In this document: piece after piece, positions 1 to 12,300 of the stretch
How positions within the stretch are numbered: position 1 is the first letter of the stretch
Layout: the number at the start of each line of letters is the position of its first letter
Assembly: GCA_905221605.1 (NCBI GenBank)
Contig: CAJNDS010000666.1
Coordinates: 30,321 to 94,320 of the forward strand
DNA length: 64,000 nucleotides
DNA from: Symbiodinium natans
Taxonomy: Eukaryota > Sar > Dinophyceae > Suessiales > Symbiodiniaceae
Direction of reading: 5' to 3'
The notes under the pieces: model-generated
What the model was told of the DNA's origin: nothing
The model's database searches: none
Seen by the model: only the letters and a program-made list of their open reading frames with translations
Position numbers and translations under genes: made by a program

Positions 1-222
1 TTTGTCAAGGCCATCCGGGCCATTCGGCTCGGGCGGGTCATCCGTTACGAGCTGCCCAATGCCAAGTCCACCAAGCCCTTGCTGGTGCGCGGCGTGGCTG
101 CCGTCTGTAGCCAGGTGCCGCCGAAGCAGCGCCAAGTTCCGAGCTCGATGCCGGAGCGATGTCTGAGATGTCTGAATCTGAAGTTCTCGGGAGTCCAGGT
201 CAGCACGGCCCAGGGCTGAGAC
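1..222 (+). CDS. possible exon fragment at the left edge, unknown protein
   Basis: An open frame runs in from the window edge and stops at a TGA near base 220. Its first residues (FVKAIRAIRLGRVIR) have a basic residue every third to fourth position, which loosely resembles the S4 voltage sensor of a cation channel. The rest of the frame does not continue like a channel. It would also be the only host gene on the plus strand, so it may be chance. No family is assigned. Confidence 0.2.
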
Positions 223-1575
223 GACCGTGACGAAAAGTAGGCCGACACAGGCCATGCCAAAACTGCCTGGCATTGACGACTGCAGTGACCCACGTCTGGA
301 CCCAAACACGCAGGAGAACAATGGCAAAAATATGGAAAGCGCAAAGAGCTCTGGTTGTTGAGCTGCGCTGGAGGCCTACAAGACTAAGAACCTAAGAACG
401 TGACACCATTGGTGCCATCCTTGAACCGGTATGTTCGATCACTCTACTTCTGTACTGGTATCTGGCACATGCGGTAGTCATGTCAGCTCTCACACATGCA
501 CAAAGTGACCCAAGCCATCGGTACAGTGTGCGTGCAAACCTGCACCGCTGACTATTTTCAGCCACTTGCCCCGCCAGCCCCACTTGCACTGGTCTGGAAG
601 CGGAAGCCGATATGTGCCACTTGCGTTACTTGACCCACTTGCCCGCGCTCTGCTTCCCTTCCCACTTTTCGTCAACAGCACGGTCGTGGAACCTGTCGGA
701 TGTGAGGAGGCAAAAAAAAGAACATGTTGGAGGTGCCTCATATGATAATCCAATTTGAGGCAGACTTGTTGCTAATCCAGGACATGCTCGCTGGGGTTGC
801 CCCCCTCTTGACTCAAGCCCGTGTGCCACTGAGCCTCGCTTCTGCCTGGCCCACAGCCTGCTCGCAAGTCTGACTCAAACTAGGCTGATTGGCAGACTCG
901 TGACTGCTTTGACCGGCCCCTCAAGTGGCTCCGGAGGCAAGTGGGGCAATGAACGTCAGTGGTTGCCGTGGGTGCTTGCAATGTATTGGTAGGATAGTAG
1001 CACAGAACGGGAGAGACGTCTTTTTGGATTAAGGCTTGACAGCGCAACGAGGGACTCCAGAGAGAGGGTAATTTTGCCTCCCCTAACCTTGAAGAAGAGG
1101 GTTGAATCAGTCTTAAGCATAGTGAGCAGGAATGAGGGGCGCAGTCAATCAAGGCACTACCAACTCACCAGTGCAAGATGCAAACGTTCTTTGTTCCCTC
1201 TTCATTTCGGATTCTTCGAGAGTTCAAGCGGACGAGCGCTGTTCTTCAGCACTTGCCAACCTGAAGGAAGCCTTGCGCACGGCCATCTTTCGACAATGGT
1301 AATGCCAGCGCCGCATCAGCTACGCCGCACATCTTTGCATGCGAGTTTGCGACAAAGCCGCAGTTGTAAACACCTGAATGGTTCGTTCGGTCCCAGTTCT
1401 CTGCGCCAAGACTCCATACAACTTTCTGGATGCTCATTCTGAAAGGCAGTATTCTGGCACACTCTTTGTCCCTCATCCGTGAGGTGAGGATGAAGGCTCT
1501 TCCAAAGCTGCTTCAGCAGCACCGATCAGCTTGGAGGTCTCAGAGCGGTCAATCGCAGGAGGATCCTGGCAAAGC
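223..1575. other. no recognisable gene
   Basis: Only short overlapping open frames on both strands are present, none with a conserved motif. I see no repeat array and no RNA gene here. Confidence 0.5.
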
Positions 1576-1583
1576 CCGAAAAT

Positions 1584-1735
1584 GGCATAGTACAATCGTA
1601 TAATAGTACAATAGTATAGTAGTATAATAGTATAAAAGTATCATAGTATAATAGTTAGCATAGTATCATAATAGCATAATCGTATACTAATGTAAGGGTA
1701 TAATCGTACAATAGTAGATTAGTATACTAGTACAT
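1584..1735. repeat. AT-rich degenerate microsatellite (TATAATAGTA-like)
   Basis: Imperfect units of about 7-10 bp such as TATAATAGTA and TATAGTAGTA follow one another with many substitutions, making a strongly AT-rich tract in otherwise GC-balanced DNA. No coding potential. Confidence 0.8.
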
Positions 1736-1872
1736 GGCATGAAGCAATGATGGGCATGGCCCCCCGGGCCTCACGCGCCTCGCTGCGTTCACTGGCGGCA
1801 CCCGCTTTGATGATGTCCCCCTGCCACTGATGAAACACATCAGTGTCTCTTTGAAGTGACACTAATGTGTCG

Positions 1873-1977
1873 ATTGGGATGTTCCCCCTTATACTAACAG
1901 CTCCTTCATAGGGATTCTAATGGGGGGGTACTGTAATCCCAAATAAGGAGTGTTAGTATACTCGGGACCATCCCAAT
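1873..1977. mobile_element. palindromic MITE-like element, family B copy 1
   Basis: The two ends are inverted copies: ATTGGGATGTTCCC at the left and the complement of ATTGGGATGGTCCC at the right. Pairing continues inward for about 30 bp (ATACTAACAGCTCC against ATACTAACACTCC). A run of seven Gs followed by TACTG lies in the middle. The element is about 105 bp, has no ORF, and shares its ends with the copy at 6583-6747, which is the signature of a non-autonomous foldback/MITE family. Confidence 0.7.
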
Positions 1978-2465
1978 ATGGCGACACAAAGTGGCATGCC
2001 TGAGCTTCTGGGTCTTCCGGCACCTCAACTCGACCTCAGGAACAATGGCTGGTGTCGGAAGTCGGAACCCTTGCTCCCACTCGGTGTGCGGTTGAAGGTC
2101 TTCCGCAATCTGCAGCTTCGATGTCCGGTTCCCCCAGCGCAGCAGCACCCCAAGGAAGGATGTGGGCGCTTCCCACACCCATCTCCTGCCGCAAGCGATG
2201 TTCCCATGAACATCTTCGCTAGTGCAAACTACTCGCTGGCCATGTCTTGCCATAACCAGTACCTTCGACTCTTTGAAAGTTTTGCAAATAAGTCATGCAA
2301 CACAACCCAAAAAAATGTGTTCAGCATGAGCCTCTTCTGCTGGGGTTTCGCCGCCCCAAGGCAGCACCATCTCTTGTGGACCTGCTCCGTTCGCGTTCGC
2401 TACACACAATTAACAGCCACCCCGCCCCATGCGAACGCACACCACAAACACAACACATTTTCTCT

Positions 2466-2516
2466 CACACACACACACACACTCCCTCCCTCTCACACGC
2501 ACACACTCACACACAA
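2466..2516. repeat. CA/CT dinucleotide microsatellite
   Basis: Interrupted (CA)n with CTCTCACA patches. The open frames that cross it encode only threonine-histidine runs and are not genes. Confidence 0.8.
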
Positions 2517-3205
2517 TCTACATGGAGGGGTACGCAGTATACCTACTGAAAAAAGCCTGAAACAACAAGAGAATCTTCAAAGGCGCAATCGCGAAAAGAT
2601 TGACAAGGACGGTCTTTGCCACGTCGCCCGGTAAACGCAACTACATAGAGGCAGAGTGCCCGATGAACCAGTGCAGTAAGACAGTTGCAGTGCCTGCAAG
2701 TTTGTGTGGGTCTGATCTGAATGCACAGCAGAAAAACATGCTAAACTGCGCGCCAGAGCTTCTAATTGGCACAAGCAACGCCGCAAAGACCTTCAGTACT
2801 TCTGGTCAAACCCTACCGTTTGGCATACAACTGCTGCTTGGTACGACAGCTTCCAGCCTTGCGCATGCAAAACACGGTGAGGAATGATACTGCCCCAAAC
2901 GGAAACGTTCTACGAAGCCCAGTCTTGGAAGTTTGCAAACATATGAATCACATTGCATTCGAAGACTGCAATTTCAGAAAGTGTTGCGCGTAGGTGGACC
3001 AGTGAAAAGGCTCATATCAAATCTCTCAATCCAACTATTCTAGTCAAGCCCAAGTATGTGCATATAGGTCAATGTTGCTTTATTCACATCTCCGGCTTTT
3101 GCAATGGGTTTGCTTCGCTGCCTTGTCGTCACAAGTGGAACGGGAATTTCCCAACAGTACCCAGGAATACTACCCCCTTTTCGGCACCTACCGGTGGAAA
3201 CGAAA

Positions 3206-3284
3206 GTGGGGTACCTTGTTGGGGCCCTGAGTATCAGGGAATCCGATTCCCTGATAATAAGATCCTATATTGGGGATCCCCTAC
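3206..3284. mobile_element. truncated MITE-like element, family A copy 1
   Basis: The segment GTGGGGTACCTTGTTGGGGC, followed by the AGGGAATCC core, matches the left and middle of the complete copy at 7660-7764. The right terminal repeat is replaced by telomere-type repeats that start immediately afterwards, so the copy is truncated or was interrupted at the junction. Confidence 0.6.
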
Positions 3285-3419
3285 CCTAAGCCCTAAGCCC
3301 TAAGCCCTAAGCCCTAAGCCCTAAGCCCTAAGCCCTAAACCCTAAACCCTAAACCCTAAACCCTAAACCCTAAACCCTAAACCCTAAGCCCTAAACCCTA
3401 AACCCCCTGAAAACCCTAA
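3283..3419. repeat. interstitial telomere-type array (CCCTAAG/CCCTAAA)
   Basis: About 19 heptamers read in the C-rich orientation. CCCTAAG units come first, then CCCTAAA units, showing local homogenisation of variants. The array sits only 133 bp from an oppositely oriented array at 3553-3679. Confidence 0.9.
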
Positions 3420-3552
3420 CACGTGCCTTCCTTGCGAGGTGAGATCCTGCGCTCCATGGGCTCCGTCGGCTCCGCATCGAACTCCAAGGGCTGGGCGGGC
3501 TCCGGCTTCGCCAGCTTCTCGGGCTCCGCAGTGCCCTCCGCCCGTTCCTGGA

Positions 3553-3679
3553 GTAGGGTTTAGGGGTTCCGGGTTTCGGGTTTAGGGTTTAGGGGTTGAG
3601 GGTTGAGGGTTGAGGGTTGGGGGTTGGGGGTTGGGGGTTCAGGGTTCAGGCTTCAGGGTTGAGGGTTCAGGGTTTAGCC
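3553..3679. repeat. degenerate telomere-type array in G-rich orientation
   Basis: Units vary among TTTAGGG, GTTGAGGG, GTTGGGG and TTCAGGG. The orientation is opposite to the array at 3283-3419, so the two form an inverted pair around a 133-bp GC-rich spacer. Confidence 0.85.
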
Positions 3680-4010
3680 CTAAATCGAACTCTCTTAGAT
3701 TTACCCAAAAAGTGTGTACAAAGTTGCTGCCATCACCAAAAGCTACAAAAAAACAGTATATCGTGCACCTAAGGCCCCCCCCCCACTCCCAAGATCTACC
3801 CTCCAGCTTCACACAGATGAAAAACCAATGGCCTGTTGGCAGGAAATCAGCTGCTGGGTTTCGAGGGGCTTTCATCTCGAGCACCGAAGTTCATTGAGGG
3901 CATCAGTCGATAGCTGCGCTTCACCCTCTTTCACGTATTATTTCGAGAAATCAAGCTGACCTCTATGTTTGTGAATGAGGTTATCCGCATTGTAAATGTG
4001 GGCGAACATG

Positions 4011-4409
4011 TTAAATTGCAGTGTATGCTTCTATAAGGTCGAAAAGGGAATCGGTGAGGGTTTCCAAGCGAATTGTTATGATTATGAAATGAGTATAACT
4101 ACTCCCTATGCGACTCCGACCAGCTAATCCCTGGAAGAGGCCCTGAATTGCTGCGCTGTCCTTAAAACTTGGTGTCTGGAGCCACTCGCGTAAGCTTCGG
4201 GGCTCTAGAAAATCGATTCTAAGGCCTTTTCTGAGCAAGTTACGCACTTCCAGACCCCAATTTTTAGGGACTGTACAGCCCTTTCGCAGCACAGCAGCCC
4301 TAAACAACATCTCTCCGACCAAATGCTCTCGAGCTTCTTCGCTTATCTTTTCGCACCTGATGTGAGTGCAGAGTTCAGTTAGTCCATGCAGGCTCACTTC
4401 TTGAACCAT
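4011..4409 (-). CDS. hypothetical protein, 132 residues
   Basis: An uninterrupted minus-strand frame beginning with ATG encodes a charged, helix-rich peptide (for example EKISEEAREHLVGEMLFRAA and LRKGLRIDFLEPRSLREWL). The composition is typical of real protein and unlike the repeat-driven frames nearby, and the strand agrees with the host genes. It lies between two telomere-type arrays. No family recognised; it may be one exon of a larger gene or a fragment. Confidence 0.35.
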   Translation of the reverse strand: MVQEVSLHGLTELCTHIRCEKISEEAREHLVGEMLFRAAVLRKGCTVPKNWGLEVRNLLRKGLRIDFLEPRSLREWLQTPSFKDSAAIQGLFQGLAGRSRIGSSYTHFIIITIRLETLTDSLFDLIEAYTAI

Positions 4410-4722
4410 TACGTCAGACTTGTGCGGGACTTACTTTTGCTGAGCTTTCGCAAGTTGCTTCCAGAAATTTGGATTTTCCTTACCTCGGCCCAGATTTCGT
4501 GCATCGCGACCAAAGCTTACGCGAGGATGTGTTGGATTCCTTACCGGCATCCCGCCTTGCAAACCATAGCTCGTAATTCAGTCCAGGTCCGGCACGGAGA
4601 TACACTGATACCCAAGGTCTTGGCAGCTGCCGTGCAACAATACGAGTGTATGTCGAAGCCCAAGTGCGTGTATCAGTTCCGACACAAACCCCGAAAGGCC
4701 TGCGCAATTCACTAGAGCTCCA

Positions 4723-4806
4723 TAACCCTAAACCCTAAACCCTAAGCCCTAAACCCTAAACCCAAAACCCTAAACCCTAAGCCCTAACCCCTAAACCCTA
4801 AACCCT
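4723..4806. repeat. interstitial telomere-type array (CCCTAAA)
   Basis: About a dozen heptamers, mostly CCCTAAA with a few CCCTAAG, CCCAAAA and CCCCTAA variants. Confidence 0.9.
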
Positions 4807-4934
4807 ACTGGTTTTTCAAGACGAGTCTCGCTCAGCCCGGCAGGGGGAGCGGAAGGAGTGCTTTTTTCTCTGGACGCATCCTGCTCAGCATCCTGCACCA
4901 AGGGCTGACGCCACGGAGTTTGCTTGGAATTGTG

Positions 4935-5290
4935 AGATTATTATTACTATTATTACTATTATCATCATTATTATTAGTTTTTATTGTTATTATTTGTTAC
5001 CATTATGATAAGTACTATGATTATTATTATTTGCTTTTTTTTGTTGAGATTGTAAATGTTTGTAGGGTCTCGGCCTGGACAGAACCAGGCAATGCAGCTT
5101 TGGGCGGATCTGCTGGAGAAGTTGCGACTGCCTTAGCCCCCAGGTTCCCCCGCACGCGCGACTGCCATCACTCACACTGAGGGCAAAAATTGTTATTCTT
5201 ACTATTGTTATGATTATTATCTTCATTATTATCTCTATTGCAATTATCTTCATTATTATCTCTGTTACTATTATGATTATTATTTTGGAG
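4935..5290. repeat. two ATT-type trinucleotide clusters
   Basis: Imperfect TTATTATTACTATTATTA tracts occur at about 4935-5035 and 5190-5285, separated by GC-richer sequence that does not look coding. The isoleucine- and asparagine-rich frames crossing them are artefacts of the repeat. Confidence 0.75.
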
Positions 5291-5831
5291 TTGGTCCCGC
5301 AAAACCTGCTGAAGAGATGCCTTTTCTCGCGGCGTGTCCACTGGCTCCTCGCTCAGCAGATGTTGAGAGACCCCACGGGTAATGTCCTCGCGTCTCAGGG
5401 GTTCAATTGGGGGGGGGGGGGGGGGAGGGAGTGTTCCGGACATAATCTCAGTATATCCCAGTACTCCAGTACTCCTTACCATCCTTCTTTAGTGCTTTCT
5501 TATGCGGAATCCCAAATCCCGTCCTTTGAGTCGTCATGCTGCGCGCCCACCGAAGCCAGGCTTCCCTTGAACTTCTGTGTTTCAGAAGCCTTTGCCAGCG
5601 TCTCCGCGGCAAACATGTAATCCACAGGGAAATCAAGGTAGTCATCGCTCCTTTGCAACATCGATGCGAGTTCTTGCGGCCTTCTGCGCCATCGTGCAAC
5701 AAAACTCTGCTGTCCCAGTCCCCGGTTCAGAGTACCTGCCTGTGACCATCTTTTACCCTCTTGCAACACAGCTTAGAAAGCATGAATGTCTCTCTGGCAA
5801 GGTGCGGAATTTGAAATTACACGGGTCCGAA

Positions 5832-6363
<532 letters not shown>

Positions 6364-6366
<3 letters not shown>

Positions 6367-6456
6367 TAAACCCTAAACCCCAAACCCCAAACCCCAAACC
6401 GTCCCCAAACCCCAAACCCCAAACCCTAAACCCCAAACCCCAAACCCTAGGGTCTA
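6364..6456. repeat. telomere-type array (CCCTAAA/CCCCAAA)
   Basis: CCCTAAA heptamers interspersed with CCCCAAA variants, abutting the family A element. Confidence 0.85.
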
Positions 6457-6582
6457 AACCCAAATTCTGGGGTGGCGGAGTGTCCAGCTGGCATCTGGCA
6501 CCTTGTGCAGCAGGTGGCGGTCTTGGATCGGTATCCGCTTGAAGCGCATGGTGCAGGGCTGGCCCCGGACGTTCATGACCTC

Positions 6583-6747
6583 TTGGGATGTTCCCCCCTT
6601 AGACGAACAGTCCTTAATAGGGGTTAGAAGGGCCATAATCGGGACTATTATAGGGATTATAATGGGGATTATAAAAAGGATTATAAGAGGGGGGGGGTAC
6701 TAGAATCCCTATTAAGGACTGTGAGTTCTAAGGGGGGAACATCCCAA
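6583..6747. mobile_element. palindromic MITE-like element, family B copy 2
   Basis: The ends TTGGGATGTTCCCCCCTTAG and the complement of TTGGGATGTTCCCCCCTTAG form a near-perfect inverted repeat. The centre is expanded by imperfect GGGATTATAATGG-type units. On the minus strand its right arm is read in frame by the bestrophin ORF, supplying that ORF's last residues (WDVPPLEL...) and its stop. This is probably an insertion that changed the end of the gene or lies in its downstream intron. Confidence 0.75.
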
Positions 6748-8261
6748 AGGACGACCTCGAAGGTGCTGCGCGTGTCCCCTGGAAGTGCAGGCAAAGCCAA
6801 GCAGAGGTCGGAGCCCACAATTCCAATTGTGAGTACTGCTGTCCGCTCCCCATCAATAAACCCGTAGCGTTTGCTGCTGTAGCGGGTGGAAACAGCGATG
6901 GTGCTGCGGACGGAACGCGCCCGTGATCGGCTGCAACATCGCAGACACGAACGCCGATAGTTATCCGACATGTCTTTCAACTGCCAACCTTCCTTGTGCA
7001 ACGCCGCTGCATGAATAGTGTCACGCTTCCGCAAAACATCGATATCCAAATAGGTTGAAGAGGGTATGAAGGGAGTTCGTCGTGTACGGGGCTCCATCAG
7101 ATTGATGATGCTTTTGTTCATGTTCATTTGCAGTTCCAAGTGGTCGATATCGTTCAACTCGCCTCCAAAGGGTCGTTCAAAACCAACGGCGGTTGCATTC
7201 AAACACCACAGCGTGAAGACCTGGACAAAAGTGAATATGCATGCCCCTGCTGTTGATGCCGACCACTGAACCATGACAAGTGGAGTCAGGATCCAGTGGA
7301 ATATCAATAAGGTCAGAGTGGTCTGCGCATAGGGGAAAGGGAAAGGGACCTTGGAATGTTTCATTGCATCCTGGTACCTGTCCATGCCTTTGGCCATTTC
7401 CGCCAGCGTCCGACTCAGAAGCGGGGGCGGTGTGATCAGAACCCCGTGGTGCGAGCCATCACTCACATATTGCTGAATCCAGTAGTAGAGCAGTTCAACT
7501 CGGCAACTTGAGCTGTCCAGTGTCTCAATGCTTTGATGATCAATGGCCGAAGCATCCAACGTTGGCAGGCCCCAGGTGTGGTGATAGGCCACATCCGTGA
7601 GCTCTTGCAGGGCCGACGCGCTCAGCAGGCTAAAGAGCCGCATCACCTTGAAAGCATTTGGGGGTTTCCGAAATTAGGGGGGGGTACCTTGTTGGGGTCC
7701 TTATTATGAGGGAATCCTACTATTTGGGGTTGATATTAGGGGTCCCCTATTTTCGTAAACCCCCATTTAAGTTCTACTCTTCTTCAGGTTGTCTTGACAA
7801 GAGCTTGCGGCTTTCAGGATTGTCTCTGAGCTCTTTCAAGAGGCGGTGTGGAGCCAATTCTCCACCAACAAGGGATCGGCAGGCGAGCTCCTGCGGTTGT
7901 CATACTGCATGCATATGCAGGCACTAGGTCTTGTTCACGAGGGAGGGCTTTCGAAACTGAATCTTCACGCTTTTGCCTTGGCTTTTGTGCTGCTTCCGAG
8001 GACCTTGCACAATGCGGTCGCTTCCGAATCTTGCCCCGCCATTTCTTGTCCTGGAGAAGGCCACAAGGCTGCTAGCAGCCTCCAGCCAGGCTGCCATCAT
8101 CTGATGCGTATCCCCGAGTGCAGACCAGAATCGCGTGTATGCCTCGAACTCAAGACACCACCACACAGACAGCAAGCGTGCGCAACGCATCGCACAGATG
8201 CCGCGCATGCTTCTTGCACGCAAGCTGCCTGCGAAGTCCGGAACACGATCACGAAACCAAC
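6681..8261 (-). CDS. bestrophin-family anion channel, multi-exon, 5' end not found
   Basis: Bestrophins are membrane anion channels. Exons read on the minus strand: 8261-8229 (VGFVIVFRTSQ), about 8142-8051 (AYTRFWSALGDTHQMMAAW) and 7646-6748. The first two join across a GC-AG intron into the family signature FRTSQAYTRFW. The long exon carries PFPYAQTTLTLLIFHWILTP and FGGELNDIDHLELQMNMNKS, matching the PFxYAQ and ELExPFGxDxNDL regions of the family, with hydrophobic stretches between them. After about residue 190 the exon is no longer family-like and ends inside a family B element, so the C-terminus may be artificial. A family A element lies 13 bp upstream of the long exon, in the intron. Exons before 8261 were not recognised; residues starting from 8458 are too ambiguous to include. 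Confidence 0.75.
7660..7764. mobile_element. complete MITE-like element, family A copy 3
   Basis: 105 bp with terminal inverted repeats: GGGGGTTTCCGAAATTAGGG at the left, and the right end is the complement of GGGGGTTTACGAAAATAGGG. A possible 4-bp target duplication ATTT flanks it (7656-7659 and 7765-7768). It lies in a bestrophin intron 13 bp from the next exon. Confidence 0.8.
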
Positions 8262-9377
8262 CTGTTTAGGCGCCATCTGGATCGCGCGCACTTTCGATCT
8301 TTCGATTTATGACAATTGCAGTTGAGGGCTTCTGAGGCCGCGGCCAAGAAGTTGAAGCCACTCCAAGCAGCGGAGCCGCCATTTCCCGACAGCATTTCCC
8401 ATGCAGCGAAGTCCACTGTGCCGTCAAGTGAAAAGAACTTCCTGGACAGCAGAGTCATCTACAACTACTGACTGCTGCTCTCAGTGTGCGCACTGCAATT
8501 GATGCCCATCAACACTTGACAGATTCGAAAATGCCAAGCAGCAGCAGCAATGCGGCAAGGGTGCCTTAGAGCGTGGTGTTCCCTGGAGTTTCTTTCTGCT
8601 CAGGGATGACGTGCACTACTTCATGCCGTCCGATTGACGTCAGAGGCACATCACGTCCCTTGTTTGTGTTTTTTTCTCCGGATGCTTGCCCGAACGTGCC
8701 AGAGCCAGCTAGAACTCAAGGGTCTTGCAGAGGCCAGGCTAGCCACGCTAGGTTGCAACACCTTAAATCGCTTTGAAGGGCAGCTGCTCTCGAGCTTTGT
8801 GCCGAGGCCGGCATTCCAAACACGAGGCTTTGTGTCTTGCATTGCGCAGGCAGCTGCAGCAAGCTGATACAACCGGTTCTCTATCTTAAGGTAGGCCTTG
8901 CAATGGAACAGACAAGGCCAAGCAATGCCGACAAGCTTCAGGGGGCAGCAACTGTAAATGCAAAGGGGAAGACGCTGCCCCTGAGTCGAAATAGGAATGC
9001 GCAATTGTACAGGCCTCGGGGCGTCAAACGACAAGACTCCCCAGCACACTTTGCCAAACTCTGCAAGATATCTCACACCAAGCCGCTGTACTCATACTTT
9101 ATCATGGCACGCTGAAACTGGCAGCATGGAAAGCTAGGAGTTTTGAGCCGAAACCTTTCGTAGGCGGTAGGAGAGTACAAGTCCAGCATCTGCTCGGGAG
9201 TGCGTGATAGCGCTCTCCTTGCACCCTAAGCTGACAAGGCGTCACATTCACCAACGGTTTTGCGGCTGCCTTGATTAGCACAAAAATGGTTCTTCTGTCC
9301 GTCAGACTCACGGAAGCCCAGCTGACATGTGGAAACGGGCTTGAGTTGAGCACTAAGCTGTCCGGCGTGCAGCCGTC
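8262..9377. other. intergenic, no supported gene
   Basis: Several open frames of 60-140 codons overlap on both strands without recognisable motifs. The region holds the 5' part of the bestrophin gene, if one exists, and the 3' flank of the lysyl-tRNA synthetase gene. Confidence 0.4.
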
Positions 9378-12300
9378 TCAAAGCGGCTTCATGGCCGGGA
9401 ACAGGATTACCTCCTTGATGTTGTTCCTGGGCTTCTGCATTACGGTGCGTGGAATCCCTGCTACAAGCCGGTTCAATCACTGCAGCAAGCAACAACACCT
9501 TTTGAAGAAGGTTTGTATCAGTGTGGCCGAGGGGCTTGTCCGACAAGAACATGGTCAGGCGATCAACACCACAACCCCAGCCTGAGGAGCAAGTGGACTT
9601 TGTACCCCTGCATGTCATATAGGCACTGAGTATTCTTCAGCATTTCGCTGGCCGCGGTTCGAAACATGCGTGCCGCATTTCTGCCAAACCAAGCTCAAGC
9701 CTAAGCCTGCCGTCAGACCCTTCATGCCCCAAACTCGGGCCTAAAAGCCTAAATCCACCGAAATCATGGAACAGACGCAGGGGCACGTGGCCCGCCAGAT
9801 ATTGGATTGTTCGGAAAAGGCGAAGCCCAGGCTCCGGAGGAGTTGGTTTGCTTGCTGCGATGCTTTACCGGCTGTGCTGCCACCGCATTGATTGCGACAG
9901 GAGAGTGCGCGTGCAAACGGGCACCCCTAACTGATTTCTGCCCTTGACCTAAACCCTAAACCCTCAACCCTAAACCCTGTTTTAAACCCAAAACCCTAAA
10001 CCCTTTTTGCAACCGGGCTCACTGCCCTAAACCCTAAACCTAAACCCTAACCCTAAACCCTAAACTCTAAACCCTAAACCCTAGACCCTAGACCCTAAAC
10101 CCTAAACCCTAAACCCTAAACCCTTTCTTTAAAAACCCTAAGCCCTAAGCCCACTTGCCAACTTGCCCCACTTGCCCTGCCTGCCCCACCCTCACTTGAT
10201 AACTGGCGAATGGAAAGCTGTTTTCCCTTCCCCTAAGCCCCATTTTGTCATACTTTTATGAGACCTACCTGTTTTTATGTTTTGCTGAACAGGAAAAATT
10301 TAATTGATGATAGGGAAGGGGGGACGGAAACTTTTGATCTTTTGATGCCTTCTGACTCTCATGATTTAATGGGAAAAGGGGGGATGGAGGAGGGGGAGGG
10401 GAACTTCACTCAAAATGTTAATGTTTCTCAGTTGTTTGATGATTTGAGCCTCCTACACCCTCTCAGACCCTCACCACTCCATCCTCAGTGCAGTCGACCA
10501 GCTGGCTTCCGGTTGCTATTGACTTGCATGCTATCGGCAATTACAACAGTTGTGAGCAGGGTTTGCCCAGACAGAAACAAACTTTTCTAATAGTTTCAAA
10601 GCCAAAGCTTGGGAAGAAATCATGAAAGCTCACGTGGGATTCATGATAGGGCCAAAACATGCTTTAAACAACTCCGGACCGATGGGTGGGCTCTTGTACA
10701 TCTGGTAGCCACAACACTATGTGAGAGCGGGACTCACAAGTAAGTTATTCAAAAATCGGCGCGCAAACAAACCCATGGCGCACGCTACGGGCCAGGCTTA
10801 AACTCAGTTTCTAAACAACAGAAAACTCGAACACTGGCGTCAGCGTGATCTCGGGATCTCTCCTTACAATCTCCAGTTGTGATCTCAGCCCACTCCACCC
10901 CTTTGCTCCAACAGTGTCACAACTGATAACAACACACAGAAATTTCCCACATGTTGTCGGGGCGTAATTGCGCCCCTGCCTTGCAAGTTCACTACGCATG
11001 GTTCTTGGGTTGACGCCAGAGTGCCAGTGACTTTGTGTTGAGTGGACTTTGGGTGCCCTTCAGTACTCAGAGCTTGTTCCACCCGGGGCCGAACGTCCTG
11101 CGGCCTCATGTTTTTAAGGGAATTCTGAGAAGACCCATGTTTAGCGACGTGCAGCCGATGGACCGCCTGCAGGCTCGGGTTTTTGCTGGTGGCAAGACAG
11201 CTGTCACTGCTGCTCGGCTCCAAATTGTGCTGACGCTAAGAGTCGGCACACGCCAACACAACAACTGTCTCTTTGCGCGTCGGGAATCAACGGGAACAGA
11301 ACAACTACGGGAACTGCGGAACAGCGGGAGGGTACCTTATTGGGGAGCTTGTTATAAGGGAATCCTGCTACTTGGGGTGCATTTTACGTTCCCAAATTTC
11401 GTAAAGCCCCATATGTGGGCCACTGTGGCCTCCTGTCGGAGGCAAGCCGTGCTCCAAAGCGGTGACGTAGTCGTGGTCCACTCCTTGCGCTTCGTCGTCG
11501 CCCTCTTGGGCTGCCTTTGCTTGGCCCAGGAAGCACTGCATCTGCCTTTCTGGATCATTCCTGGACACAAGGCTAAACAAATGCTTTATACGGACAAAGG
11601 GCAGTCCTATGACCGATGAGAACACAGGAATCAAAGAAACAGTACAGCATCAGGCACCAAGTCTCAGCTCCGTGTATGCGTTGCAAATTTCCTTCGTGTT
11701 GACAAAGAGCTCGAAACGCTCCGTCAAGCCAGTCTTGCTTCTATGCCACTTTGCCAGCGGACTCATCACTTGAGGATGCTCTGTGATAAAAGATGGATTG
11801 ACCTGAAGCTGATGAACATTGATCCGCCTACGCTTTCATGCCATGGTCTGGCTATTTCATGCTAGTCCGTGGCCGCCTAGTCAGGTGGGATGACTCGAGA
11901 TGACTTGAAACCCTGTGACATTACGTGCTGCTTCTATTGTGGCATGACCCTTTGCATCTGAGGGGCGATGTTGTCCTCGATGAAATGCCCACAGAGCTTG
12001 TCCAAAAGCCTTGCAGCTGACCGTGGCGGTGGACATTCTAGCCCCAGCTTTGTGACCTGGGCGCGCAGCATCAGGACTGCACCAATCAATCTGCACTAGC
12101 TTTCTACCCCTCATCAGCCGAAGTGCAAGGTCATCCAGCTGCTTCACCGTGCCCGGGTCATCAAAGTTGCGCCTGAGTGGCAACCCGACGACCGGCGAAA
12201 GCTGAGTGGAAGGTACCAACGACTGGGTCCTCTGCGTGTGCGTGTGCATCCAGTATCTCTTGATTACAATCAATGCAATTATCTGCCAGGTAGCCCCAAC

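Noticed and set aside
1978-2634. 218-codon plus-strand frame
   Set aside because: It starts at the edge of a family B element, crosses a CA microsatellite, and has no motif.
6681-7646. Reading the bestrophin exon as a complete 321-residue protein
   Set aside because: The family signature FRTSQAYTRFW lies in two upstream exons, so the ATG at the exon start is internal.
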